Of a stretch of DNA of 64,000 nt, positions 7,945 through 17,154 are shown in pieces. The stretch covers positions 62,001 through 126,000 of the forward strand of contig JADJOO010000002.1 of the NCBI GenBank assembly GCA_016713725.1. The letters run 5' to 3'. Under the pieces are notes generated by a model. It searched no databases. It was not told where the DNA came from and worked only from the letters and a program-made list of their open reading frames with translations. How positions within the stretch are numbered: position 1 is the first letter of the stretch; each line of letters opens with the position of its first letter. This DNA is from Pseudomonadota bacterium (GTDB taxonomy: Bacteria; Pseudomonadota; Gammaproteobacteria; Steroidobacterales; Steroidobacteraceae). The translations under genes were made by a program, and so were the position numbers.

Positions 7945-9303
7945 ATGACGACGGACAGCAAGATTCCTGGTGAGCGCTTCACGGGCCACGGCCCCGAATG
8001 GCGCGAAGTGAAACTGTCACGCAAGGACGCGAACACGGCCACGGCCTGGGTCGAACAGGTGATCGACAAGCGCTCGATGCTGACGCAGAAGGACCGCGTG
8101 GAGGACGTGCGCGACCTCATGTGGCAGCTCGAGAAGGAAGGCGAGATCGTCGTCCACCGGGTGAGCGACGAGCACCAGCCCGTGATGGTCAAGACGCTGT
8201 ACGGGTGGGACAAGAAGATCCCGACCACCCGTCTCTGGCACCACAAGTCCTGCGGCCAGTGCGGCAACATTCCCGGCTACCCGGCCTCGCTGCTCTGGCT
8301 CATGAACAAGATGGGCATCGAGTACCTGGACGAGACGGATCAGACGTCGTGCACGGCGTGGAACTACCACGGCTCGGGCATCGGCAATATCGAAAGCCTC
8401 GCGGCCGTGTTCCTGCGCAATTTCCACCAGGCCTACGTGGCCGCGAAGGCGCAGGGACTGCCGGCTGGCTATTACTACCCGCTGGTGCACTGCGGCACCT
8501 CCTTCGGCAACTACAAGGAAGTCCGCGGCTACCTGCTGCGCTCGGCCAAGCTGCGCGAAAGCGTGACGAAGATCCTCGGCAAGCTCGGCCGCCTGGTCGA
8601 CGGCAAGCTCCTGATCCCCGAGGAGGTCGTGCACTACTCGGAATGGCTGCACGTCATGCGCGGCCAGGTCGCCAATCACCAGGAGATCGACTGCAGCAAC
8701 ATCCGGGCCACGATCCATCCCGCGTGCCACGTCTACAAGATGGTGCCGGAAGACGTCGTCTATGACGACGACGTGCTCGACGGCAACCGTGTCGCCGTGT
8801 CCACCGGCATCATGCAGGCGCTCGGTGCCCAGGTCATCGACTACCGGACGTGGTACGACTGCTGCGGCTTCGGCTTCCGCCACATCATTTCCGAGCGCGA
8901 GTTCACGCGTTCGTTCGCCATCGATCGCAAGCTGCGCGTGGTGCAGGACGAGGCGCATGCCGACGTCATGATCGGCCACGACACGGGCTGCATCACCACG
9001 CTCGACAAGAACCAGTGGATCAGCAAGGCGGGCGGCAATCCCGTCGACGTGCCTGTGCTTGCCGACTGCCAGTTCGCCGCCATGGTCTGCGGCGCGCATC
9101 CATACAAGATCGTGCAGTCGCACTGGCACGCCTCCTCCACCGAGACCTTGATGGAAAAGATCGGCATCGACTGGCGCGCCAAGAAGGCCGAGTTCGAGGC
9201 CTACCTCAAGGAAGTGGCGGCGGGACGCATCGAAACCCTCTACGACCCACGGCGGATGATCACCTCGGGTCCAGGCTACAAGCGGATCGAAGCAACAAAA
9301 TGA
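7945..9303 (+). CDS. shdrB1: sHdrB1, CCG-domain subunit of sHdr
   Basis: A 452-residue HdrB-like protein. The cysteine-rich repeats appear as SCGQCGN, HPACHVYKM, WYDCCGFGFRH and HDTGCITTLD, which together make the non-cubane cluster sites of HdrB. These sites are where disulfide chemistry happens in Hdr complexes; in sHdr they are thought to act on protein-bound sulfur or lipoate. The start ATG at 7945 follows a strong GGAGGAG ribosome site; a longer upstream frame exists but overlaps shdrC1. The stop overlaps the shdrA start (ATGA). Confidence 0.92.
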   Translation: MTTDSKIPGERFTGHGPEWREVKLSRKDANTATAWVEQVIDKRSMLTQKDRVEDVRDLMWQLEKEGEIVVHRVSDEHQPVMVKTLYGWDKKIPTTRLWHHKSCGQCGNIPGYPASLLWLMNKMGIEYLDETDQTSCTAWNYHGSGIGNIESLAAVFLRNFHQAYVAAKAQGLPAGYYYPLVHCGTSFGNYKEVRGYLLRSAKLRESVTKILGKLGRLVDGKLLIPEEVVHYSEWLHVMRGQVANHQEIDCSNIRATIHPACHVYKMVPEDVVYDDDVLDGNRVAVSTGIMQALGAQVIDYRTWYDCCGFGFRHIISEREFTRSFAIDRKLRVVQDEAHADVMIGHDTGCITTLDKNQWISKAGGNPVDVPVLADCQFAAMVCGAHPYKIVQSHWHASSTETLMEKIGIDWRAKKAEFEAYLKEVAAGRIETLYDPRRMITSGPGYKRIEATK

Positions 9304-10346
9304 ACAAGCCAATCCTCATTGTCGGGGGCGGACCGGCGGGCCTTGCGGCCGCGCACGCGCTCGCTCGTGTCGGGCAGACCAGCGTGCTGGTCGAGAAGGA
9401 GGATCGCCTCGGCGGTGCGCCGATCCTCTCCGGTTACGCCAAGCTGGTGCCGTCGGGCGAGTGGGCCCGTGACGCAATCGGCGGCATGGTCGATCGCGTG
9501 CGCGGTGACCCGCTCGTCGACGTGCAGACGAGCGCACGAGTGGAATCCTTTGCGGGCCAGCCCGGCGCCTTCAGTGCCCGGCTCAGCAACGGCGCAAGCG
9601 TCGATGCGGCTGCCGCGATCCTGTGCACCGGCTTCACGCACTTCGACTCGGTGAACAAGCCCGAATGGGGCTTCGGCACGTTCCCGGACGTGGTCACGAC
9701 CACGCAGGTCGAGCAGATGATTTCCTCCGGCAAGGGCGTGCGCTGCCCGTCGGACGGCCGCAAGCCGAAGCGCGTGGCGATCCTGCTGTGCGTGGGCTCG
9801 CGTGACCGCCAGATCGGCCGCGAGTGGTGCTCGAAGATCTGCTGCACCGTGTCGGCGAACATGGCGATGGAGATCCGGGAGGAACTCCCCGATTGCCACG
9901 TCTACATCTATTACATGGACATCCGCACCTTTGGACTGTACGAGACGAAGTACTACTGGCGCAGCCAGGAGGAGTTCAAGGTCAAGTACATCAAGGCGCG
10001 CATCGCGGAGGTCACGTCCAACGGCGAGCAGCTGGTGGTCAAGGGCGAGGACACGCTGGTCAAGCGCCCGATCACGATCCCGTTCGACATGGTGGTCCAC
10101 GCGATCGGCATGGACCCGAACGTGGACAACAAGTCGATCGCCTCGACCTTCGGCATCGACCTCGAGCGCCACGGCTACGTCGCGCGCGGCAATGCGTACG
10201 GCAACACCGCGGAAACCTCGCGTGCCGGCGTGTTCGTCGCCGGAGCGGCATGCGGGCCGGAGACGATCGACGACTCCATCTCGCAGGGTCATGCGGCCGC
10301 GCTGGCCACGCTCGGCTTGCTGCAGCCGGCGCGCGCGCGCGCCTGA
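9300..10346 (+). CDS. shdrA: sHdrA, flavin subunit of sHdr
   Basis: A 348-residue HdrA-like flavoprotein, the short form typical of sHdr. The Rossmann FAD motif GGGPAGLAAA is at residues 9-18. The conserved HdrA cysteines follow at Cys164, Cys177, Cys181 and Cys182 (LCVGSR...EWCSKICC), and a second dinucleotide-binding GVFVAGAACGPETIDD motif lies near the C-terminus. It is expected to take electrons from the HdrB/C side and pass them to NAD+ or another acceptor. It overlaps shdrB1 by 4 nt and is followed 14 nt later by the conserved hyp gene. Confidence 0.94.
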   Translation: MNKPILIVGGGPAGLAAAHALARVGQTSVLVEKEDRLGGAPILSGYAKLVPSGEWARDAIGGMVDRVRGDPLVDVQTSARVESFAGQPGAFSARLSNGASVDAAAAILCTGFTHFDSVNKPEWGFGTFPDVVTTTQVEQMISSGKGVRCPSDGRKPKRVAILLCVGSRDRQIGREWCSKICCTVSANMAMEIREELPDCHVYIYYMDIRTFGLYETKYYWRSQEEFKVKYIKARIAEVTSNGEQLVVKGEDTLVKRPITIPFDMVVHAIGMDPNVDNKSIASTFGIDLERHGYVARGNAYGNTAETSRAGVFVAGAACGPETIDDSISQGHAAALATLGLLQPARARA

Positions 10347-10360
10347 AGGCGGCAGGCGGA

Positions 10361-11239
10361 ATGTTCGGCCGTTCATCCCGCGCGAGCGTTCCGGTGGTGC
10401 CGGAAGGGCCGCAACTCGACCTGAGCGGCCCGCGCCTGCGGCGGGCGTTCGAGGCCCTGGTGCAAGGCGCCGATGCGCACGGCGGCGTCGAGCGCTACGT
10501 CGACGCATTGAAGCTCAAGCAAGCGCTCTTTCGCGAAGCGCTCCTCTCCCCGGATGGGCAGCGTGCGCGGCAGATCGAAGCGGCGGCATTCATGCCGCTT
10601 TGCGCATTCCTGCCGACTGTGCGGCGGCGGATCGTGCCCTGGCTCGCGGAACCCCTGTTCAGCGGGTTGCGCAGTGCAATCGCGACCTTGCTCGAACCGA
10701 CCGACGACACGTCCGGGACGGATACGCGAATGAGGGCGTTCTGCGCAGGCTTCCCGCAGGACGATGCTCATCGCTGGACGCGCGACCTCGCCGCGGAGTT
10801 GCTGCACAACAGCGACCCCGAGCGCTATCCACTCATGACCCGCTGGGTCTGGGATGCCGGCGTCAACACCGGGGTGCTGCGGGAGATCTGGCACGGCCCC
10901 GACGTCGATCACGTGACTATCGCCGCACGCGACGATTACCCGACCTTCCTGGTGCTGCGCGCGGAACTGAGCCAGTTCCTGAGCGACAATGGCGTGTTCC
11001 GCGACGTGCTGCAGTTCGTCGACATGCTCTGTGCGCAGGTCTATGCGGGATACATCGGCGAGCAGGGCAGCAGCTACCTGCGCACCGATTTCACGGCACC
11101 GGAGGACCCGATGCTGCACTCGCGGCGCCTGCTCGGACTCGACGGCATCCGTCCCGGCACTGGCCGCTTGCGAATCAAGACCATCGACGGCGAGGCGCTC
11201 AGCGTCGCCGACCCATCCAGCCCGCCGGTCTCCGGCTGA
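10361..11239 (+). CDS. Conserved hypothetical protein of the sHdr operon (sHyp)
   Basis: A 292-residue protein with no motif I recognise: no signal peptide, no membrane segment and only a few scattered cysteines. It is mostly helical by composition with acidic patches (MRAFCAGFPQDDAHRW, PERYPLMTRWVWDAG). Its place between shdrA and shdrC2 is that of the hyp gene in the conserved shdrC1-B1-A-hyp-C2-B2 order, so it is very likely a partner of the complex. The start ATG at 10361 was chosen over a long upstream frame that overlaps shdrA out of frame. Function unknown. Confidence 0.85.
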   Translation: MFGRSSRASVPVVPEGPQLDLSGPRLRRAFEALVQGADAHGGVERYVDALKLKQALFREALLSPDGQRARQIEAAAFMPLCAFLPTVRRRIVPWLAEPLFSGLRSAIATLLEPTDDTSGTDTRMRAFCAGFPQDDAHRWTRDLAAELLHNSDPERYPLMTRWVWDAGVNTGVLREIWHGPDVDHVTIAARDDYPTFLVLRAELSQFLSDNGVFRDVLQFVDMLCAQVYAGYIGEQGSSYLRTDFTAPEDPMLHSRRLLGLDGIRPGTGRLRIKTIDGEALSVADPSSPPVSG

Positions 11240-11251
11240 GAAGGCAAGCCC

Positions 11252-12046
11252 ATGCCCATCCATGAGCAGTCACTGATACGCCCGGAGAACCTCACGACCC
11301 ACGACCAGCTCGTGGTGGACGGGGTGGACGTTTCCGGCCACTGGAGCACGTTCATCCAGACCCGGGTGATTTCGGACTACAACGAAGCCATGCAGGACGA
11401 GATCGCCGCACTGCCCGGTGGCGAGAACGTGCATCGCTGCTGGCAGTGCGGTTCCTGCACCAATTCCTGCACCGTCAATGCGATCAACCCCGAGTTCAAC
11501 CCGCGGCACTGGATCTACCTGGTCCGCATCGGGATGGAATCGGAGATCCTGCGCGACAAGGACATCATCTGGCAGTGCGTTTCCTGCAACAAGTGCACCT
11601 ACGCCTGCCCGCGTGACGTGGTGCCCGAAGGTGTGATGAAAGCCCTGTCCCACTGGCTCGAGCTGAAGGGACACGTCAAGCCATCGCCGTCGATGGTGTT
11701 CGACGAGGTGTTTTCCGAACAGGTTTTCCAGCGTGGCAAGATCGAGGAAGGCCGGGTCATGCAGCGCTTCTTCAAGCGCACGGGCCAGAGCCTGAACCAG
11801 CCATGGCTCATCGAGATGATGCAGCGGATGCTGCGGCACCTGCCGCTCGGCATGCTGACGAAGCTCGGACTCGCGACACTCGTTGCGCCGCGCACCAGCG
11901 GCTGGTCCGGTGCCCGCGCTGCCATCGAGGAGTACGTCCACGAGCAGGAGCACAAGCGGCGCCGGGCGCTCGGTCTCGACGCGCTGATCGAAGCGGCGAA
12001 ACGCGATGCCGGGCCGGCCACGGCAGGCGAAGGAGCGCGCTCATGA
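11252..12046 (+). CDS. shdrC2: sHdrC2, second FeS subunit of sHdr
   Basis: A 264-residue HdrC-type protein. Two [4Fe-4S] motifs: Cys63-66-69-73 (RCWQCGSCTNSC) and Cys109-112-115-119 (QCVSCNKCTYACP). The C-terminal half is helical and basic, ending near the start of shdrB2, which it overlaps by 4 nt (ATGA). It would carry electrons to the second CCG subunit. It is distinct from sHdrC1 in its longer N-terminal extension of about 60 residues before the first cluster. Confidence 0.92.
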   Translation: MPIHEQSLIRPENLTTHDQLVVDGVDVSGHWSTFIQTRVISDYNEAMQDEIAALPGGENVHRCWQCGSCTNSCTVNAINPEFNPRHWIYLVRIGMESEILRDKDIIWQCVSCNKCTYACPRDVVPEGVMKALSHWLELKGHVKPSPSMVFDEVFSEQVFQRGKIEEGRVMQRFFKRTGQSLNQPWLIEMMQRMLRHLPLGMLTKLGLATLVAPRTSGWSGARAAIEEYVHEQEHKRRRALGLDALIEAAKRDAGPATAGEGARS

Positions 12047-12978
12047 CCACCGCGAAGGACAAGTACCAGAAGGTCGCGTATTACCCGGGCTGCGCGCTCG
12101 AGGGCACCGCACACTCCTACAACCGGTCGACCCAGCAGGTCGGCAAGGCGCTCGGCCTCGACCTCGTCGAGGTCAAGAACTGGAACTGCTGCGGCGCGAT
12201 GGAGGTCAAGAACATCGACCCGAAGCTGCAGACGTACCTGTCGTCGCGGGTCATGGCCATCGCCGCGACGGAAATGAAGATGGACGTGGTGATGGCGCCG
12301 TGCAACGGCTGCTACCACAACCTGAAGAAGGCCGAGTACGACCTCGCGCACGACCCGGCGAGCGTGGAAGTGGTCGACCGCCTGTCGCAGAAGGCCGGGC
12401 ACGCGACGTACCAGGCCGGCCAGGTCGAGACCATCCATGCGCTCGACTGGATCATGCACGGCATCGGTGAAGACGGGCTGAAGCAGCGGCTCAAGGGCTC
12501 GCTGCAGGGACTGAAGGTCGCCAATTACTACGGCTGCATGTACACGCGCCCGCGGCACATCTTCCCGGAGAAGGACAAGGGGCCGGGCACCGAATCAACC
12601 TCCAAGCCTCATTTCATGGACGACCTGCTCGGTGCAGCCGGTGCCGTCAACGTCGAGTTCCCGCTGAAGACGGCCTGTTGCGGCGGGGCGCACACGCTCT
12701 CCGACAGCGACACGTCCACCAAGCTCGTGCTGAACATCCTGCGTACCGCGGAAGCTGCCGGTGCCGAGGTGATCGCAACCGAATGCCCGACGTGCCACTC
12801 CGGCCTGGAAATGCACCAGGTGCGCGCCGAGAAGAAATTCGGCCAGCCGACGAAGGTCAAGATCCTCTACTTCACGCAGTTGCTGGGCCTTGCGCTCGGG
12901 TTGTCCCCGCGACAGGTCGGCGTGCACGAGAACATTTCGGATTCGCTCGGGTTCCTGCGCGAGAAAGGCATCGCGTGA
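12043..12978 (+). CDS. shdrB2: sHdrB2, second CCG-domain subunit of sHdr
   Basis: A 311-residue HdrB-type protein with two CCG domains: PGCALEG...WNCCGAMEV...PCNGCYHNLK in the first half and YYGCMYTRP...ACCGGAHTL...CPTCHSGLE in the second. Both Cx(n)CCGx(n)CxxC sets are complete, as needed for two non-cubane [4Fe-4S] clusters. It is the proposed disulfide or sulfur-substrate site of the second half of the complex. The start overlaps the shdrC2 stop; its own stop overlaps the next gene (GTGA). Confidence 0.93.
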   Translation: MTTAKDKYQKVAYYPGCALEGTAHSYNRSTQQVGKALGLDLVEVKNWNCCGAMEVKNIDPKLQTYLSSRVMAIAATEMKMDVVMAPCNGCYHNLKKAEYDLAHDPASVEVVDRLSQKAGHATYQAGQVETIHALDWIMHGIGEDGLKQRLKGSLQGLKVANYYGCMYTRPRHIFPEKDKGPGTESTSKPHFMDDLLGAAGAVNVEFPLKTACCGGAHTLSDSDTSTKLVLNILRTAEAAGAEVIATECPTCHSGLEMHQVRAEKKFGQPTKVKILYFTQLLGLALGLSPRQVGVHENISDSLGFLREKGIA

Positions 12979-13412
12979 AGCCGCTCGCGGAGATCGAGCA
13001 ACGCCTCGACGCGCTCGAGGCCGGCGCCAGTGGTCCCGGCCCAGGCACCGCGGCCGAGCTGGTCGAACTCGGCGAGGCGGTGCTGGAACATTGGGTCCGT
13101 GCCAAGGACCTCGTGCCCACGCAGGAAACCCGCGAGGGTTTTCGCCTGCTCGCGCTGCACCGCCAGGGTTGCACGGACGACCCGAGTTTCAATGCCTGCC
13201 GCGAAACCTGCCGCGAACTCGCCTACCACCACAACCTGATCACGTCGGATCCGCAGCATCCCGCGACGCCGCAGCGGCTGACGATGATGACGCTGGTGGC
13301 CAGGCACCTGTTCCTGTTCGTGACCGGCAAGATGCAGGTCGCGGCGCTCGGCGACTTCTGCTGCGCGTCCCGACCGATCCGGCAGCAGGCGGAACCGCAA
13401 GAGATCGGCTGA
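12975..13412 (+). CDS. Unknown 145-residue protein after shdrB2
   Basis: A GTG start at 12975 overlaps the shdrB2 stop (GTGA), so it is translationally coupled. The protein is 145 residues, rich in helix, with a small cysteine group (RQGCTDDPSFNACRETC) followed by His pairs (AYHHN), and a CC pair near the C-terminus (FCCASRP). That pattern could bind metal or a cluster. No signal peptide or membrane segment is obvious, though ALVARHLFLFV-like hydrophobic residues occur late. It stands between the sHdr genes and the hydrogenase maturation protease, so it could serve either system. I do not recognise the family. Confidence 0.75.
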   Translation: MKPLAEIEQRLDALEAGASGPGPGTAAELVELGEAVLEHWVRAKDLVPTQETREGFRLLALHRQGCTDDPSFNACRETCRELAYHHNLITSDPQHPATPQRLTMMTLVARHLFLFVTGKMQVAALGDFCCASRPIRQQAEPQEIG

Positions 13413-13425
13413 GGGGAATACCGGA

Positions 13426-13970
13426 ATGCGCACCCTCGTGCTCGGGGTCGGCAACCCGCTGATGTCCGACGACGGCGTGGGCCTGCGTGTGCTCGAGGCA
13501 CTGTCCAGGTCAACAACCGGCGCTCGACGACGTCGACTACCTCGATGCAGGCACCCTGAGCCTGCTGCTGCTGCCGCGTTTCGAGCATTGTGATGCATTG
13601 CTGGTGATTGACGCGGCGCAGCTCGGCGGCGCCCGGGCGACCTGCGCGTGCTGCAGGGCGCAGACATGGATGCCTTCTTTCGCCACGCCCGCGGCTCTGT
13701 CCACGAGGTCGGCATCCGCGACCTGCTCGATGCGGCCCGGCTCACGGGCACGCTACCCTCACGGCGGGCGTTCGTCGGCGTGCAGCCGCAGCGGGTGACC
13801 ATCGGCTCGTCGCTCAGCCCGCCGCTGCACGCGTCGATTGCCCGGCGGCCGCGCACGCCCGGGCACTCCTCGAAGTGGCAGGCGGGCGCCAGCGCGGCCA
13901 GCCTTGCCGCAGCGTCGCGCGGCTTCGGCAGCTACGTACAGTCGCAAGGGGACACATCAGGGCAAGCTAA
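13426..13970 (+). pseudogene. Hydrogenase maturation protease (HyaD/HupD, M52 family), frameshifted
   Basis: The frame starting at 13426 gives MRTLVLGVGNPLMSDDGVGL, the hallmark N-terminus of nickel-hydrogenase endopeptidases (GxGNxxxxDDGxG). It breaks near 13507; homology continues in a second frame (DDVDYLDAGTLSLLLLPRFE, VIDAAQLGGA), shifts again near 13636 (DMDAFFRHARGSVHEVGIRD), and probably once more near 13854. Such proteases clip the C-terminal tail of the hydrogenase large subunit after nickel insertion; the target here would be the tail of HynL after DPCIACAVH. Three or more small indels in about 500 bp mean either decay or base-calling errors. The 3' end is uncertain. Confidence 0.75.
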
Positions 13971-13971
13971 T
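13956..13971. promoter_or_regulatory. ATCAG-N6-CTAAT palindrome before hynS
   Basis: One mismatch to the perfect site, and like the site at 6665 it continues as CTAATACA. It lies 81 nt before the hynS start and inside the disputed 3' end of the protease gene. It suggests a separate promoter for the hydrogenase structural genes under the same repressor. Confidence 0.45.
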
Positions 13972-14052
13972 ACACCCCTGGCAGACCACGCCTATCCCCC
14001 TCGCATGACGGCAAGGCGGGGAGCTCCGACCGGGGTGTCGAGGGCAAGAGTC

Positions 14053-15094
14053 ATGTCGTCACCATTGCTCGGCGAATTCCTGCGCTCGCGCGGCGTCACG
14101 CGTCGCGACTTCCTGCAGTTCTGCACCACCACTGCCGGGCTGATGGGACTGTCGTCGGCGATGGTGCCGCGAGTTGCGGCCGCGCTCGAGCAGGCACGGC
14201 GACCCTCGGTGATCTGGCTGCCGTTCCAGGAGTGCACGGGATGCACCGAATCCATCACACGGGCGCACGGCTCGACCCTCGAGAGCCTGATTTTCCAGGC
14301 CATCTCGCTCGACTACCAGCACACGCTGCAGGCCGCCGCGGGTGACGCCGCGGAGCTTGCGCGCGAAACGGCAATGCAGGAAAACTGGGGCCGCTATCTG
14401 CTGATCGTCGACGGCTCGATCCCGACCGGCAACAAAGGCTTCAGCACGGTCGCCGGCCGCGACAATCTCTCGCTGTTGCAGGGGGCGGGGGGGGCGCCGC
14501 CGCGATCGCCCCGGGGCGCCCAGCGTTCGGGGGCATCCCGGGTGCCGATCCGAATCCCACTGGCGCGGTCGCAGTGTCGGCAGTCGTCAAGGATAAGCCG
14601 ATCATCAACGTTTCGGGCTGCCCACCCATCCCGGTAGTCATCACCGGCGTCCTCACGCAGTACCTGACATTCGGCCGGCTGCCCGAGCTCGACGCCCTCG
14701 GTCGGCCCATGGCTTTCTACGGCCAGACGATCCACGACCGTTGCTACCGGCGCCCGTTCTACGAACGGGGCCAGTTCGCCGACAGCTTCGACGACGAAGG
14801 CGCGCGGCAGGGCTGGTGCCTGTACAAGCTGGGCTGCAGGGGACCGACGACCTACAACGCCTGCGCCACGGTGAAATGGAACGACGGCACGAGCTTCCCG
14901 ATCGAGGCCGGCCACGGCTGCATCGGGTGTTCCGAGCCCGGCTTCTGGGACAAAGGCGGGCTCTACCAGCCGCTGTCCACCGGCCGGTGGGGCTCGGCAC
15001 GGACGGTCGGCGCGGCGGTCGGCGGGGCGTGGCGCTCGGCGTGGCGTCCGCGGCGCTGGCCCGCAAGCGGCAGAAGGACGCGGAGGGTGCCTGA
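14053..15094 (+). CDS. hynS: HynS, small subunit of an Isp-type [NiFe] hydrogenase (frameshifted)
   Basis: The N-terminus carries a twin-arginine signal (TRRDFLQF at residues 17-24, then a hydrophobic stretch), so the enzyme is exported folded. Proximal-cluster cysteines follow in FQECTGCTESI (Cys61, Cys64). The frame breaks around 14480-14500 in a G-rich run. It resumes with GADPNPTGAVAVS, SGCPPIPVVITG, and the medial/distal cluster cysteines in HDRCYRR, WCLYKLGC and AGHGCIGCSEPGF. A second break near 15026 precedes the C-terminal anchor (VALGVASAALARKRQKDAEG). Near the first break the expected Cys of a GSC-type motif reads Arg. The gene order hynS-isp1-isp2-hynL marks group 1e. The breaks are probably sequencing errors. 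Confidence 0.85.
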
Positions 15095-15095
15095 A

Positions 15096-15785
15096 ATGAG
15101 CCTGCTGGATTTCGCGCGCGGCCCCGCGCTGCAGTGGTCGATCGTCATCTTCGTGGTGGGAGTGCTCTGGCGCCTGCTCGGCGTGTTGCTGCTGCGGACT
15201 CGCAAGGACCTCTCCGAACCTCGCAAGGATGCAGCCTGGAAAGGACTCAGGTTGATCGCGCTGCGCTCGTGGCCACGCAAGGAGTTCCTGGGTGGTACTG
15301 CGTTCGGCGAGGTGATGGGCTACACCTTTCACATCGGCTTCCTGCTGGCGCTGTTCTTCTACGTTCCGCACGTGCTGTTCTTTGCCGACATCGCGCGCGG
15401 CTTGCTTGGCACGGACCTGCACGGCCTGACGGGACTGAACTGGCCGACGCTGCCGAATGGCGTCGTGACGTTGCTGAGCGCCATCTCGATCGCCGCACTC
15501 GTGGCGGTGCTGATCCACCGCATCGTGAGCCCGGTCAAGCGCCTGATCTCCAACTTCGACGACTACTTCAGCTGGCTGGTCACCATCGCCCCGCTGGTGA
15601 CCGGCATGGCCGCGTTCGCACACCTGGGCGGATGGCCGTATGAGCGACTGCTGGCGATCCACCTGCTCTCGGCGGAACTGCTACTGGTGTGGTTCCCGTT
15701 CGGCAAGCTGATGCATGCGTTCACGATTTTCGCCGCACGCGGCTCGACGGGCATGCTCTTCGAACGCAAGGGGGCCTCGCTGTGA
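15096..15785 (+). CDS. isp1: Isp1, haem-b membrane subunit of the hydrogenase
   Basis: A 229-residue integral membrane protein, intact. Several hydrophobic segments: residues 9-29 (ALQWSIVIFVVGVLWRLLGV), about 68-95 (MGYTFHIGFLLALFFYVPHV), about 125-145 (VVTLLSAISIAALVAVLIHR) and two more toward the end. Histidines in them (HIGFLL, IHRIVS, HLGGW, IHLLSAE) can ligate haem b, as in NarI/DsrM-like cytochromes. Isp1 receives electrons from the periplasmic hydrogenase and passes them across the membrane to Isp2. The ATG at 15096 follows the corrected hynS stop by one base; the 3' end overlaps isp2 (GTGA). Confidence 0.9.
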   Translation: MSLLDFARGPALQWSIVIFVVGVLWRLLGVLLLRTRKDLSEPRKDAAWKGLRLIALRSWPRKEFLGGTAFGEVMGYTFHIGFLLALFFYVPHVLFFADIARGLLGTDLHGLTGLNWPTLPNGVVTLLSAISIAALVAVLIHRIVSPVKRLISNFDDYFSWLVTIAPLVTGMAAFAHLGGWPYERLLAIHLLSAELLLVWFPFGKLMHAFTIFAARGSTGMLFERKGASL

Positions 15786-17154
15786 CCGAGACGACACCCA
15801 CCACGCGCGAGCCCGATCCGCTGGAGTTCGACAAGCCCCGGGTCTCGATCCGCAAACCCGAGCATCGATTCGACTCGCAGGGCGAGGCGCCGGACGCTGT
15901 GCGCGTCGAGCGCGCCATGAACAGCTTCGTCCGCGATTTCGGCCGGACGGCTGCTGTATACATGGAGTCCTGCATCCATTGCGGCATGTGCGCCGAGGCC
16001 TGTCACTTCTACGAAGTGACGCAGGACCCGAAGTACACGCCGATCTGGAAGCTCGAGCCGTTCAAGCAGGCCTACAAGCGCGAATATGGCCCATTCGCCT
16101 TCGTGTACCGCGTGCTGAACCTGAAGCCCAAGGTGACGGTGGACGAGCTGCAGCAGTGGCAGCACCTGCTCTACGATTCCTGCACCGTCTGCGGTCGCTG
16201 TTCCCTGATGTGCCCGATGGGCATCGATATCGCCAGCCTGGTCTCCCAGGCACGGCACGGTATGTTCAAGGCCGGACTGGTGCCGCACGAACTCGCCGCG
16301 GTGACTGAGCGGGCGCGGCGCGAGGGCAGCCCACTCGGAGCCACGCCCAAGGTGTTCGCCGATCGCTGTGAGTGGCTGTCGGACGAACACGACGTCGAGA
16401 TCACGATCGACAAACCCCGGCGGAAGTGCTGTGCGCCATGTCCTCGATCGAGATCATGAAGTACCCGGAATCGGTGGTGGCGACGGCAAGGATCATGCGG
16501 CACGTCGGCGCCGACTGGACGTTCAGGCTGGATGGCTACGAGGCCACGAATTTCGGGCTGCTGACGGGCGACGCGGCGGCGCAGAAGGAACTGACGCTGA
16601 AGATCATCCATGCAGCCGTGACCTGCGGCGCCAAGGCAGTCGTCCTGCCGGAATGCGGCCACGCCTACACCGCGCTGCGCTGGATGGGCGCGAACATGTA
16701 CGGCAAGCCGCTGCCGTTCAAGGTGATGCACATCGCCGAGTTCCTCGCCGAGCAGGTGCGCGCCGGCAAGCTCAGGTTGCGCAAGCTCGGCAAGTCCGCG
16801 ACGTTTCACGACCCGTGCCAGCTGGTGCGCCGGGGCGGCGCGATCGAGGCGCCGCGCGAGGTCCTGCAGGCATTGGGCGTCGAGCTGCGCGAAATGTATC
16901 CGACGAAGGGTGCGAACTGGTGCTGCGGCGGCGGCGGCGGCGTGGTCGCCATTCACCGTGCCGATGAACTGCGGCACAAGGTGTTCAAGATCAAGATGGA
17001 ACAGATCGAGGAGACCGGCGCCGAGCTGCCGGTGACTTCCTGCGCCAACTGCCGGCAGACCTTCGACGACGGGCAGGCGCACTTCAAATGGGACAAGACC
17101 ATGCACAGCCTGCTCGAACTCGTCGCCGACAACCTGGTCGAGGACGTTCCATGA
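15782..17154 (+). CDS. isp2: Isp2, HdrCB/HdrD-like FeS-CCG subunit of the hydrogenase (one frameshift)
   Basis: The first 200 residues give two [4Fe-4S] motifs, SCIHCGMCAEAC and SCTVCGRCSLMCP. The second part, in another frame from about 16420, gives AEVLCAMSSIEI, VLPECGHAY, FHDPCQLVRRG, WCCGGGGGVV and SCANCRQTF: a CCG domain of HdrD/GlpC type. The shift falls in a CCCCGG run, so a one-base error is likely. Isp2 faces the cytoplasm and, being HdrCB-like, could react with a thiol/disulfide or sulfur carrier. That is suggestive next to sHdr and LbpA. The GTG start overlaps the isp1 stop; the stop overlaps the hynL start. Confidence 0.85.
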
